Of a DNA stretch of 64,000 nucleotides, positions 35,901-46,925 are shown in pieces. Numbering within the stretch: position 1 is the stretch's first letter; each line of letters opens with the position of its first letter. The DNA is from Acephala macrosclerotiorum (Eukaryota; Ascomycota; Leotiomycetes; Helotiales; Mollisiaceae): NCBI GenBank assembly GCA_014904845.1, contig MU119333.1, forward strand, positions 1-64,000, read 5' to 3'. Both the position numbers and the translations under genes were made by a program. The notes beneath the pieces were generated by a model, which worked only from the letters and a program-made list of their open reading frames with translations, had not been told where the DNA came from and did not search any database.

Positions 35901-37349
35901 ATGGTGCTCAACTACACCCACCCTCTCATGCCGAGCTTCCTCATCACCAAACTCACTGAACTTCCTCTACCAAGGCCCAAAACTACCCCTCAGCCATCGA
36001 CCCCAAAACAAACTTCCCCTCCACGCTACGAATTCGCCCCATCAACTTCAAAAACTCCAGCATCAATCCCACAACGAGGCGGCTTTGAAGCTGCACCCAC
36101 AGAAGGATATTTGTGGACAAAAGAAGAAGACAATGTTCTTCTAGCTGTGAATCTAAACAGCCGTTCTTTCGTCGATCCTCAGCTTCCGGGTCGCAGTGGG
36201 ATTTCTTGTAGGGCTCGGTTGAGAGGGCTCGGTTTTGGGAGGGAAGTGGAAGGGAAACACGACACACATATACCCAGATTTTTACCCAAAAGACAAGCTT
36301 CTCGAGGGTCGGGGGAACGAGGTCGCGCGAGTGCTGGACGACTGCGAGAATATGGAAAGTTGACTTTACCTGGAACATGCGAGGAGCAGATATCGGCTCT
36401 GCCAGTCGACGACAAGGAAGAAGATGGAGATGAGTTTGTAGATTTGAAGGGATTCAAGAATCTCCCGATTGAGTTAAGGATTAATATCTGGAAACTTGTT
36501 GATTCGAGGGAGTCAAGGATGGTTGAGGTGCATCCCGTTCAGTTCGAAGTTGAATACTCGATTCCTAACGTCAACGGAAGGGTCGAACTCGAACACTACT
36601 CCGGATCCGTCACCCACTTCCGGTCCCGAACACCCACTACAGTTCTAATGCGAATCTGTCAAGAATCCCGAACCATTGCACTAGAAATATACCGATCTGC
36701 GTCTTGCCTAGCTAACCCATTCTTGCCAGACTTCGTCCTCTTCAAGAACAACTTCGATACCATATACCTTTCCAAGCCCGCACTCGACATCTGGGCCGGT
36801 CCTCGAGGAAGGAGTTTCTTCATATTCCCCCCTTTCCGCCGCTCCAACGAAAATGACCTCCTCATCGGACCCCAAAACTACGGCACAAACATCGAACTCA
36901 GTTTCCCACCCCGCACGCCCGCAGGTCGGACAATAATGCGACTCAAAACCCTCGCCCTCGACATCGACTGGTTATTGTCTCATCCCACCCACGACCACGA
37001 ACCCTCCAGCGCCCGAATTCGAAAACCTAGCTTCGTTTTCGACTCAATGTCCTTGCATTTACCACACGCTACAACAATTCTCTCACATCTCTTCTACCTC
37101 TCTGATTTGGAAGAGGTCATTTTCGTTTTCCATAGGAGCACGGAGTATAATCTTAGTGCGCAGATGGCGGTTGGGAATCCACACGCTAGGGAGAGGGATT
37201 GTGTTTGTGAGCCGGTGAGAGCGGCTGCTTTGAGTGTTATGAGGAAGGAATTTTATTTTATTGAGAGGACGCTTAGTGGGGCTTTGCTGGAAAGATACTC
37301 GAGGGTAGGAAGGGAGATGCCTGTTGTGAGGACTATATTTTTGGACTGA
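35901..37349 (+). CDS. 2EXR/F-box-like domain protein
   Basis: The frame is open from 35757, but I take the ATG at 35901, which gives 482 residues. The decayed neighbour begins with the same MxLNYxHPxM sequence at its own ATG, and the 48 codons upstream have no counterpart. A Pro-rich N-terminal third leads to the 2EXR-like module: FKNLPIELRINIWKLVD, then VEVHPVQFEVEY, and VLMRICQESRTIALEIYR. After this come a conserved middle (FPDFV-like LPDFVLFKNNFDTIYLSKPAL) and C-terminus (YSRVGREMPVVRTIFLD). Such proteins are expanded in filamentous ascomycetes and have no firm biochemical role. This copy is intact and is the live member of a tandem pair. Confidence 0.85.
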   Translation: MVLNYTHPLMPSFLITKLTELPLPRPKTTPQPSTPKQTSPPRYEFAPSTSKTPASIPQRGGFEAAPTEGYLWTKEEDNVLLAVNLNSRSFVDPQLPGRSGISCRARLRGLGFGREVEGKHDTHIPRFLPKRQASRGSGERGRASAGRLREYGKLTLPGTCEEQISALPVDDKEEDGDEFVDLKGFKNLPIELRINIWKLVDSRESRMVEVHPVQFEVEYSIPNVNGRVELEHYSGSVTHFRSRTPTTVLMRICQESRTIALEIYRSASCLANPFLPDFVLFKNNFDTIYLSKPALDIWAGPRGRSFFIFPPFRRSNENDLLIGPQNYGTNIELSFPPRTPAGRTIMRLKTLALDIDWLLSHPTHDHEPSSARIRKPSFVFDSMSLHLPHATTILSHLFYLSDLEEVIFVFHRSTEYNLSAQMAVGNPHARERDCVCEPVRAAALSVMRKEFYFIERTLSGALLERYSRVGREMPVVRTIFLD

Positions 37350-38373
37350 AGTTTGTAGGATAGCTGGTAGCTGAGACGTCTCAGAACTGAGCGACATTGA
37401 AAGAATATCTCGGCGTGCGGTTGAAGGGGTTCAACGCTGTGGAGTATATTACGTCGCTGGCGAATATCAATGTTTTGAAGATATGTGGGCTGTCAAGGTG
37501 CCGTTTGGAGGACGAAATCAGACAGTGTAGAAGAATCCGTGATCATGTTTGGCAAGAACTTACATTCTTTGGGACTTGAATACTGGTATCCACCCGGGCT
37601 TACAGTGAAGTAAATGCTGTGAACATCGCAAAGCCAAGACTAGGGCAAGTCGCAGATGCGGAAAGGCCAAGTATGTATCGATAAGTAGAGCATATGGCAG
37701 TTCGAACACGATAGCTCGGGTGAAGCGACCCTTCGAGCTTGAATGTGACATATCTCATATGACACCGAAGCGGAGTAATTCTGCAAGTGATATCGTCCAA
37801 AATGGCTGAGAGTGACCTGTATCTGTAATCATTGTCGAAAGGTGTTATGCTCAGGCTATAAGGGACTTAATACGTAGGGACGAGAAGGTATCACAACCAG
37901 CAACGAAGCGAAAGAGGAATCAAAAGAGTCATATTTCATAACTTGGTAACTAGATGTACTATGCTGCCCCCAAAAACTGATTCAAAGACGCTAATGAACA
38001 AATCGCTATGGCAAGAAAGTATGTCGAAGAGGTGCGTGACGCAAAGAAAAGCAATGCACTCCTGGTTTAGCCTCGCCCCATTTTGGCTCAGGTAACTCTT
38101 CCGCATGATGACAACGATTTTATACCACTATGATTGCCCAGGACTTAAAGAAATTGAAGACTCAAGAAAGAACACCGCAGGTAATATGTATGTAAGAAGC
38201 AGTGGTGGGTGATATTCGGGTATTCGGCGAAGGTCCTGGTTGAATGATAAGAACAATCTGCAGATAAACGTATATAGACGATGGCGTCTGAAGTAATGAC
38301 CGATGCTATCTGTGGTGGAAACGCAGCGTAGACCGAGACGACTCTTGAATCGGCCGAGCGAACAATTCATTGC
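37350..38373. other. Intergenic
   Basis: No coding domain is seen on either strand. A 60-codon frame at 37397-37579 has no recognised motif. Confidence 0.45.
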
Positions 38374-39676
38374 TCATAGCAATCGTTCTCCCTCCCACTC
38401 AAGGGCATATAAGGTTTCGTTTGTCGAGCCTTGTGGATTGGTGGGATCTATGTAGATGGTAACAACCACTCCTCTCCCTTCGACTCCTGCATACATGTTT
38501 GGTCAGCTACAATCTAGCACTCCGAATTCTACCAGAATGACTCACTACCATCACCGCGACGATGACCATGCCAACGACGTCCTTGCCAAGCTTGATCATC
38601 TAGAAGGACATCGCTGAGGTCCTTAGCTTCACAAGAGAAGGCTATCAAGGCAATTATCGTAGCCAAATTGCCTGATAGACCTCCAGAGTGCGGTGCTCGG
38701 CGGGTGCTATAGCTCTCCAGTCCCAGTCGCCGTATCCAAGATCCCGTCCCCGCAATAAATTGTTGGTCCATTGCGACTTCGATGCGGGATAATGTCTCGT
38801 CGTGACGGAATGTGAGAGGCCACCAACGATCAGGTACTTCTGTTTGATCTGACTCGGCCATATCGCGCATGCTGGCATCACCTGGAGCTGCGAGGAACTG
38901 TGTAAAAGCATTGCACCAGAACATTGTCGATGCTCGATACTCTGTAAGTGGTATATCTCGATAACGCCAACTTCCATTGGACCAAGGACAGTCATCTGCC
39001 CAGGATATTTGTCCATTAATGGACCACCTGTACAAGTACCCGATAGTCTGCTCTTCGAATCCATTGCTGTAAATTGGAGGAATCCATCCTGCGTTGTCAT
39101 TAGATCGAGGAGGGACACCTCCTTCTTGTCTGTCTTCGTTCACAGGGAGCTCGTTGACGGCGAATAGGAAGCTTGGAGGCGGCCAGGTAATCGCAGAGGC
39201 AGGTGGAGCATCGTCGTCTATCTCATAGTGTCCGTCATCGTCTGCGCTTGGTTCTCCTTCCGTTGGTGGAGGGGAAGTGTGTGAAGAATAGGAGTCTGGC
39301 CTTGAGTTCTTTCGAGTTGTTTTCGATCTCTGCGGGAGATTAGTGATGTTTCGGAGATTAGCGAGAAAGCACCCACTCGACTGGGCCTTGAGGACATCTT
39401 GCACGCACTGACGGTTTGTGAACGACTTGGTTACCTGCTTATCGGAAATGCAACGGTTAAGGAAGAATGGCAAAATTGAAGAGGAAGCTATAGCTGACAG
39501 ATATAGAAATGACACTTGATACTGGAATCCCTTAGCTGGCCGACTTCAAGCGCAGCATATAGCCATATAGATGCCCAATATTCAGCATTATTGTCCTCGT
39601 GATGATGAGCGATTGGCGTAAGATAGTTCACGTCTGTTGACATCCCAGTACAAGGATGCGGGCGTGCTTCAATCAT
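38374..39676 (-). CDS. Hypothetical protein, spliced, 5' end unresolved
   Basis: The main exon is open from about 39515 down to 38546. It carries a Ser/Pro/Asp-rich segment and then an ordered region with PPSFLFAVNELPVN, GWIPPIYSNGFEEQTIGYLY and YRASTMFWCNAFTQFL. A GTGAGT donor and an acceptor at 38487 join it in frame to a terminal exon (38486-38374) encoding VEGRGVVVTIYIDPTNPQG and ending EWEGERLL. An upstream coding-like segment at 39676-39488 (MIEARPHPCTGM, NNAEYWASIWLYAALEVGQL) probably supplies the N-terminus, but I could not place its splice junction. I do not recognise the family. Repeated Trp and acidic patches suggest a folded protein of unknown role. Confidence 0.6.
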
Positions 39677-42600
39677 GCAAGATTGGTTGGCATCGTTAAG
39701 TGCAGATGGAAGAAGGAAGGTCGACCTCGAGTGGTGATGATCAACACAAAATCATCCCTAATCCGTCGTCGAGGGGCCGTTTTCTGTACTGACAGACGCA
39801 TCTCGGTACTGACATCCTGATATCGAATTTGATATACGCTCGATCGATATCTGTATCGTCTTGGATGTTGACAATACCATGGAAGGGCAATCTAATATCC
39901 GTCTGAAGTCCACCTGCGCCGGATGGATGGGACCAAGCCCGGTCTCAAGCCGTCCACTAGCTGAGGCCCACTGGTTGCACTAGCTGAAGGAATATGCAGC
40001 GAGATATGCATCCTAGCAGAAGCCACGAGTTGCCGACCGTCTAAGGACGCTGCAGTCAGAGCACCACGCCTACCCCGGAAGGTGTGGCCAGCCAACGTAC
40101 GAGCACAAGGAACAACTTGGCTCTGCTGATCGATGATCACAGACACACTTCTCAATCGATGCTTGAGGTTTTGAAGGGCGGCACCAGCCCATCAGAGGCA
40201 TGATAGGGGTGATATTCGGCATGCGCATGCCGTAAAAATCGCAGAATAGAATAGGGCCGAGGAAGTGGGGCACATAGTATTCATAGATATTGAAAATCCA
40301 AGTTCCGAAGGACCTTTGGGTCGGCAGAACATCACTGGAAATAGCCTGGAACCCGGAGCGGAAGCTTCTGGACTAGCCGGGACAAGTGCAAATGCGGCTC
40401 TGCGAGTGAGCTGTTCGGCCCAAGTATAATTACTTGGTCCATATCGCCTCGACCGCTGTGACAACTTGGCTAGGCGTGATAGCAGGCAGAGTTGTGATTC
40501 GGCGCTTCTTTGGTGTGAGAGTTTTTTTCATCCTTGGTGTGGGTGGCAATCTGGCGAATCAAGATGTCAGGAAATCTGCAGAAATGTTTAGCGACCGTTC
40601 GAAAGTTCGAGGTACTGAACAGGCGGAGAGGAACTCAACGATACAGATCAAAGAGAGGAATAGTTCTCCTCGGAATTTTGGTCTTTTAGCCACTGTTTTT
40701 TGCGATATGGAAGTCGTTGTGGTGGGCACTCCCATCTTATATTTTGCCATCATGCTGCAGAACGCAAGGGTCAGCTGCCACTCGTATGCAATGTCCATTT
40801 TTCGACGCCCGGTTTATTAGAGTGAGGGTGCTCTAGCCTGTCTGCCTCATTCCCAAGTGCATTGCCTCGTTCATAACGAGGTACCAGGAGCAAACTCGGA
40901 GGGCAGCCAATTGCACACCAGTATAGTGCTTAACCTGAAGGCCGCGCTTGCCCATGCAGGCGTCATCTGCAAATGAGAACGTCTGAATAATGGTGGTGCT
41001 CCTTCGAAATTCGTGCGCTCCATTTGCGAACCACTTTGGTCTCTGAATTGTCGCTTTTCCACGAATTTATGAGATAGGAGGTCAATTTAAAGTTTCATGG
41101 GCCAGGCCCGGTTGCTTTGAATGCTCCCGTCGACTAAGCTTAACTGATTGGTCTCTGAAGCATCCACTGCTTACACCAGACATAGAACTTGCCCCAAGGT
41201 TGGGGTTCCAGCGTATGTCAAGTGATACCAACCAATTGGGGGGTTGTTGGTGTGCTTCTAGGATTTGGTCATGTTCGGCATGTTAACATTTTGTTGCCGG
41301 GGAACAGAGGCTCACCAGAACTGTTGAGGTTACTTCAAATTCGTCTTATGCGGCGGCGAGTGCATCTGTTCCGGATTGGTCCATGGCAAGCGGCGACCTC
41401 TTTGTGGTGATAGGGTTAGATAGCGAGACTTGGCCAAGGCGTTGGAACACTCTATGCTAGATAGCAACGAGGTCTTGCCAGTCATGTTCGAAGATGCCCT
41501 GAATCTCACGATGGTTCTCGATCACTGGTTCTTCGACACTCTTCATGGCGACCCGATACTACAGACAGTGCTGCGGGTGGTCGCTGATGAGGAGGCTCTT
41601 CGGAACTGACAGCATCGCTGGGTGGAATGTATTTCGGACACCGAATGGTCTTCCTAGGAGCCTATTTGAAATATCTGCTCGAATTTGAATGTATGGCATG
41701 CGCCCGGACCTTCTAATTCGGCGGTGAGGTTAATGTGTTCTTCTTGATATCGCGGCTGCTTCTAGGAACCTACGCGGACGACCGTCGGTGGACGAGCTTG
41801 GGATTGTCCAGCTCATTAGCAAATTGGCAATGCTTGCAGGCCGAATGGCCTTCCCATCTTGGCAGCTGTGCCAATATCGCAGAATTTATCCGCATGTACA
41901 GAGTATTGTTACGACAGGACAGAAAAATGGCTTGGACGCGACTCGTTGAGTGATGCAGCACCCTGAATGTTCTCAGCGGCTGCGTCGTGTCCAGAACAGA
42001 TTCTATTGGGGGAAAGAATAGTTTGGGTCCAGAGGTAATCTTTGAGATGCGTGTTTAGGGCTTCGATGATGGTTTTGCTGTGTTGATAGAAATATCTAAA
42101 AGAAAAAAGAGCTTAGAGGGAAGGAAAGCGCGATGGCGCGGCAAATATCGGGGCACTACCGTATCACGTGACCGGCGCATCTTTAAGCGGCTCTAAAACG
42201 ACCTTGCCCTATTTTTGTTTTTATTTTTACGGAGTTCTTGTTGCTTCCGATATCCGAGAACCATAAGAATTGTTGAACAGGCCATTGAAATCTAGGTTAT
42301 AAGTTTAGTTTTTTACAATATATAATTTGTAATAAACGTAATATTAAAATATATCGTACTATTATAAAAGTTTTATATATCATTCCAAGGTAGTCACTTT
42401 TAAAGAGCCAATGCTTTTTCAGGTAAAAAGACTTCTCTTTTGCTATTTTGAAATCTTTTAAAAAGTATATAAAAAAATTTAACGAAATTAAAAATTTATT
42501 TATTTATTTATATTGAGGTTCCTAGAGAATAGAGCCTTATTGTAGAAGAATTAACCCTTGCAATCTTTTTCATTACGACAATAGTTTATATCACTATAAT

Positions 42601-42760
42601 AGTAAAACTTCCTACGTGAATTGATCCTGTAATGCAACGTCCTGACCGATACGAAAAAAATTCTGCTCGCTTAGCGAAAAGGAGAACCGAGCTGGGGGCC
42701 AAAAATGAGTCATTCTTGACACCACACAAATCAATATAAAAGTACCAAAAATATTAATAT
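39677..42760. other. Gene-poor region with coding-like remnants
   Basis: No intact gene is supported over 3 kb. One plus-strand stretch at about 41420-41610 reads in one frame as a coding-like remnant (LEHSMLDSNEVLPVMFEDAL, then VLDHWFFDTLHGDPILQTVL) with stops on both sides, suggesting an eroded exon of unknown family. The segment 42290-42500 is AT-rich. Many short frames on both strands look like noise. Confidence 0.45.
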
Positions 42761-42870
42761 TGAACAGGGCGCGATTCGAACGCACGCAGGTTTCCCTAGT
42801 AGAATGTTTTACAGTCTAAGACTGTCAAGAGAATCTCTTGAGTCTACCGCCTTAACCGCTCGGCCTGTTT
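42761..42870 (-). tRNA. tRNA-Leu(CAA)-like gene with intron, possibly defective
   Basis: On the minus strand the D-arm (CCGAGCGGTTAAGG), an anticodon stem pair GTAGA/TCTAC, a loop carrying CTCAAG (anticodon CAA), a variable arm and a T-arm (GTGCG-TTCGAAT-CGCGC) are all present. An intron of about 32 nt follows the anticodon and contains CTTGA, which can pair with the anticodon, as in other eukaryotic tRNA-Leu(CAA) genes. The acceptor AACAGG pairs with CCTGTT. However, the spacer between acceptor and D-arm is about three bases shorter than expected, and the terminal pair is A-C. It is therefore either a variant or a pseudo-tRNA. Confidence 0.65.
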
Positions 42871-43053
42871 GATTGTTAGATTTTGTATTTGATTTTTAGT
42901 ACTGGGTCTACTAACCACCTGTCCTTGAATATTGATTGGTTCGTTGTTTCTCATTTTAAACTATACACCAATCTCTCTTACTCCGCAAAAAACAGCGGAG
43001 AACTTCGCATTAAATCGATACGGCATCACGTGTCGAGCAAGATCTCACGCTAG

Positions 43054-43066
43054 GCGATAAGATAAG
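43054..43066 (+). promoter_or_regulatory. Double GATA motif upstream of NOB1
   Basis: Two adjacent GATAAG elements lie about 85 bases before the NOB1 start codon. They match the GATA-factor core, but binding is not demonstrated. Confidence 0.3.
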
Positions 43067-43146
43067 GTTTACGAAGTATCAATCACAAAATCTCAAAAAG
43101 ATCTCAAAATACCCCGCTACGAATTTGCTCTATCTCTACACACAAA

Positions 43147-44568
43147 ATGACAACCACTACTCCCAAACCTGTTCACAGCCTTGTGCTGGATACTGGTCCT
43201 ATTATCAAAAATGACCCGTCCGTCTCAACCCTCATCGGACAAGCAGAAATGCTCTACACAATCCCCGCAGTCATCGAAGAAATCCGAGATGCCGCAACAA
43301 GATCCAGACTCGAGACCACCCTGATTCCTTTCCTCACATTACGATCCCCGACAGCAGCGAGTATTAAAGTCATCACAGATTTCTCGCGGAAGACAGGCGA
43401 TTTGGCAGTATTGAGTAGACCGGATATACAGGTTATGGCCTTGGCATATGAGTTGGAGTGCGAGAGGAATCATGGAGACTGGAGATTGAGAAGTGTGCCT
43501 GGGCAGAAGAGACTGAATGGGGCACCACCTCCAAGAGATGCTGAAGGAAACTTTATAAAATCTTCAAAACAGGTCGCAGAAGAAAAGTCCCAAGCAGTCG
43601 ATCCGGCTCCAACACCTGCCCCAGAAAGTCGAGGCGCATGGGGTACTACAATTCCTTCCACACCAGAAATTACACAGGCAGAAGCAAAACTGCCTCAGCC
43701 AGAAGAATACATGGAGAACAAGGATACTTCAAGTCCAGAAGAAGCGAAGGAATCTCAATCTGCGACAATAGAGGAGACTCTTGAGAAGACGCACCTTGAT
43801 TCTGCCGATACTCCCGAAGTACTCGAAGCTGTCCCAGAACCTACACAACCAGCGCCACCAATGGATGGAGGAGCAGAACCTCCATCCGACCCTTCAGCGG
43901 AGGAAGTCCAAGAATCAGAGACAGAAGACTCAGACGGTGGAGAATGGATAACCCCCTCAAACCTCAAAAAACACCAAGAAAAAGACTCCAACACGTCCCT
44001 CGACCCCGAAGAAAAGACAAAAACCATGCAAGTCGCAACCATCACCTCCGATTACGCTATGCAAAACGTCCTCTTACGAATGAATCTTAATCTCCTCTCG
44101 CCCAAGTTGATGCGAGTCCGAGAACTGAAAACCTGGGTGCTACGCTGTCACGCCTGCTTCTACATCTCTAAAGACTTGAACAAGCAATTCTGTCCTCGGT
44201 GCGGGAAACCTTCTTTGATGCGAGCCTCGTGTTCTACAGATAAGGATGGAAATTTCAAGGTTCATCTCAAGAAGAATATGCAGTGGAATACGAGGGGGAA
44301 TGTTTATAGTATTCCGAAGCCTGTAGCGGGCACATCAAATGGTAAGCTTGTTGCTGGTGGTGGGAAAGGTGGGTGGGGTCAAGGTCTTATTTTGGCTGAA
44401 GATCAGAAGGAATATGTTCAGGCTATGGCTGGTGCGAGAAGGAAGAAGGAGAAGGATCTCATGGACGAGGATTACCTGCCCAGTATTCTGTCTGGTGATC
44501 GGAATGGAGGGCATGGGAAGCCAAAGGTTGGGGCTGGAAGAAATGTGAACTCGAGGAAGCGGAAGTAG
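43147..44568 (+). CDS. NOB1: Pre-rRNA D-site endonuclease Nob1
   Basis: This single-exon gene encodes 473 residues. The N-terminal PIN domain begins HSLVLDTGPIIKNDPSV, where the Asp of LDTGP is the expected catalytic metal ligand. It continues with AVIEEIRD and the LSRPDIQVMALAYELE block. A long acidic, Pro/Glu-rich linker follows. The C-terminal zinc ribbon reads CHACFYISKD then CPRCGKPSL (two CxxC pairs), followed by a basic tail ending SRKRK. Nob1 cuts 20S pre-rRNA at site D to make the 3' end of 18S rRNA in cytoplasmic pre-40S particles. The C-terminus is convergent with the NOP10 gene, another rRNA-processing factor. The ATG sits in an AC-rich leader. Confidence 0.96.
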   Translation: MTTTTPKPVHSLVLDTGPIIKNDPSVSTLIGQAEMLYTIPAVIEEIRDAATRSRLETTLIPFLTLRSPTAASIKVITDFSRKTGDLAVLSRPDIQVMALAYELECERNHGDWRLRSVPGQKRLNGAPPPRDAEGNFIKSSKQVAEEKSQAVDPAPTPAPESRGAWGTTIPSTPEITQAEAKLPQPEEYMENKDTSSPEEAKESQSATIEETLEKTHLDSADTPEVLEAVPEPTQPAPPMDGGAEPPSDPSAEEVQESETEDSDGGEWITPSNLKKHQEKDSNTSLDPEEKTKTMQVATITSDYAMQNVLLRMNLNLLSPKLMRVRELKTWVLRCHACFYISKDLNKQFCPRCGKPSLMRASCSTDKDGNFKVHLKKNMQWNTRGNVYSIPKPVAGTSNGKLVAGGGKGGWGQGLILAEDQKEYVQAMAGARRKKEKDLMDEDYLPSILSGDRNGGHGKPKVGAGRNVNSRKRK

Positions 44569-44939
44569 ATCTTATTGTGACAATTAGTATGTTAGAAGTC
44601 GTTGGCATACAAAATTTCTGGGAGAATTCGGCGACATATGGTTGGCGTTTGGGAGAACAGCTGTTGGGGAGAATAGACAGAATTGTGCATAGCGAACGCA
44701 TTTTGATTCCTACACACAATGAAGGCATAACGCCATCCCTTGACGCCAAATTTGCACCCCGACGCTTGCCTGGTGTAATCTCGCAGAACTTTTGCAGAAT
44801 TATTCAGAACCCATCTTGCTCCGTCTCACACTCTGCTGCAAATTGCGCATTTTCCCTTCCCAATGTTCCACCCAATGCCACACATCCTCAACACGCAATC
44901 TATTGGCCTAGAACCTTGAGATCCTCTGCGATTGGTAAG
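44569..44939. other. Spacer between convergent NOB1 and NOP10
   Basis: No gene is seen in the 371 bases. The spacer should hold both 3' UTRs. Confidence 0.5.
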
Positions 44940-45161
44940 TTAGCCTCCACTCTTCTCCATAATAGAGTCCATAGGTATGAATTTACTCTGCTGCGTCAAA
45001 AGCAATCCATATCTCTTCTTCAACGTGACACGATGTCTCGAGTACTTATCATCAGGCGAGAATCTCGCAGGATGTGCAGACTTGGTAACCTCACCCGAAA
45101 CGACCTTCTTCAGGGTATAGACGCGCTTTCCAGCGGAATCGAGGGTGTACATAAGATGCAT
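44940..45161 (-). CDS. NOP10: H/ACA snoRNP protein Nop10
   Basis: The frame is open from 45326, but family length and the conserved start [19 protein letters not shown] place the ATG at 45161, giving 73 residues. The diagnostic block [19 protein letters not shown] followed by [13 protein letters not shown] is almost identical across eukaryotes. Nop10 is a core protein of H/ACA snoRNPs with Cbf5, Nhp2 and Gar1, which pseudouridylate rRNA and aid its processing in the nucleolus. About nine residues at the C-terminus ([13 protein letters not shown] region) extend beyond the usual end, as in some fungi. Confidence 0.96.
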   Translation of the reverse strand: MHLMYTLDSAGKRVYTLKKVVSGEVTKSAHPARFSPDDKYSRHRVTLKKRYGLLLTQQSKFIPMDSIMEKSGG

Positions 45162-45535
45162 GTTTGCGGTTTGTGGTTTGGATGACTGGGGGTGGATCGA
45201 GAGTCGATTTGTGCTACGGATTTCGTGGTTGCAGTTGGAGCCACAAGCTGCGACGAATTGTATGGATATGGTATTTCCGTCGAAAACGAGAGATCGTGGG
45301 TGCGGGGAAGAATATTCGATATTCAATGTTGTCGAGCTTCAGAAATTAAAATTTCCAGGTTCGGCTCGGATTAACTTGAAGCTCTGATGCACCAACCCAA
45401 GTTGGGACTAGCCTATCTACGCCCTTTTGAGACAGCCATCCGACAACCCACAGCTTTCTCGTATGACCCCAGAACCAACTTTCTCATCATGATTTTCTGG
45501 CAGCGGAAGGATAAATTTTCACAAAGAATTTCACG
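45162..45535. other. Divergent promoter region of NOP10 and the 2EXR gene
   Basis: The 374 bases lie between two divergent start codons. No gene is seen. Confidence 0.5.
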
Positions 45536-46363
45536 ATGGGAGAGGTCATTCTCTCTGAAGACACGACTTCCGTCGTATCTAGCAGTATCGAGGAGATGAA
45601 CCCTTCTTTAGAAGGATCAAAAGTCATGCTCGTACAAGTTGAAGAAGTTAACCCGACAAGTTTACTACTTGAACTTCCACGAGAGGTCAGAGATCACGTG
45701 TACAGCCTCATCTTCCTCTCTGATGGGCCAATGTACCCGAGCCGAGACAGAGCCGGAATTGCCGAATATCTTGGACTTCTTCGGACTTGCCAACAGATTT
45801 ACTCAGAAGTCGTCGAAGTTTTGTATGGACGGAACACTTTTCAGATCAGAGGAGAACCGCGTTGGAAGGCACCGGAACTGCTCAACTTGCTGAGTAGCCA
45901 AAGACGAGACGGCTTCATCCGAGATGGACTTTTACGCCCTTCCGTGAAGGATTTCCAGACCAACAAAATCTGTCTCTCCAGATTCCACCTCAAGAAACTC
46001 TACATACCATCACATAATATCAGTTTGATCCAACTCAAGCACCTGTTCTCACTTCTCAAGTACTTCCCAAATCTGGAATACCTGCGAGTTGTGTACACGG
46101 GCTCTTTCGGCGTGAAAGATATGGAAGTCATTAACCTTTGTCGCCTGTACCGAGACCGTCGGCCACAGTTGGAGAACTTTGTTCTATGCAAATGAATTCG
46201 ATACTCAGAGGCAGAGGACATATCTTGGATACTTTGGGAGAGTCCGTATAGGAAGTGGACGAGTATTTCCAATGTCAAAGACATGAAGCACGTTTGGAAG
46301 AACGAGGAAGGTGCTCTTCGAAAGGCTATTGTTGTTAGCGCCCCACAAAGCATACCGGAATAA
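45536..46363 (+). pseudogene. 2EXR/F-box-like gene interrupted by in-frame TGA
   Basis: The first 219 codons read MGEVILSEDTTSVVSSSIEE, then SLLLELPREVRDHVYSLIF and LGLLRTCQQIYSEVVEVLYG, the start of a fungal 2EXR/DUF7730-like module, and a Leu-rich part (LFSLLKYFPNLEYLRVVYTG). Translation stops at TGA 46193-46195. The same frame stays open for a further 55 codons (RYSEAEDISWILWESPYRKW, MKHVWKNEEGALRKAIVV) to TAA at 46361-46363, and this tail looks coding. A single CGA-to-TGA change would explain it. Alternatives are readthrough, a sequencing error or a genuine short form. If translated as it stands, the product is 219 residues. Confidence 0.7.
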
Positions 46364-46925
46364 TGCTTGTCTTATCTTGATTGGGATTGGATTGCGGGAT
46401 ATTGTCCCTGCTAGATTTAGCACTGGTGTTGTTTGTGGGTTGGGGCAAGTCACATGATGCTCTCTTGGTTTACTTTCCTGTCCTTGTTGAGAGAATGCGA
46501 AATCTGCTCAAGCGAAAAGAGTCGAGTTTGATTTTTCATCTTTCCCGCTAGCGACATCTTACCTGCATGAACTTGGGTCGTCTCTTCCCCGGAGAAACGT
46601 TTCTTACCCCGCTTCATCGAAAACCCGGGGGCTTTGTCTAGGGCAATCCTACAGACAATGCGGAGAACAAGATCCATCCCGGAATTCCCGCTTCTGGACG
46701 CCTCTAATGCCACAGACTTGACTTGCCATGCTTCCAGGCTTATCTTGGTCCGGTTGATGCTTCAGAAGCTTCGTCTACAAAGCTGAAGCCGGCCTGGTAA
46801 ACGCTCAAGCAATTTCCTTTCCACCATCAAACAATTCTCTTGACAATTTGCCTATTTGAATCGCTTGTCAACATTATTCTTAAGTTTTCATCCTCGTGTA
46901 TCAACACAGGACGGCATCCACAACG
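46364..46925. other. Intergenic, promoter of the MFS transporter
   Basis: No gene is supported. The last 100 bases are pyrimidine-rich, like fungal core promoters. Confidence 0.5.

Noticed and set aside
42290..42510. AT-rich stretch as a CRISPR or repeat array
   Set aside because: No regular repeat/spacer structure; only local AT bias in a eukaryotic genome.
45162..45326. 55-residue N-terminal extension of Nop10
   Set aside because: Nop10 is a very conserved small protein starting MHLMYTL; the extension is leader sequence.
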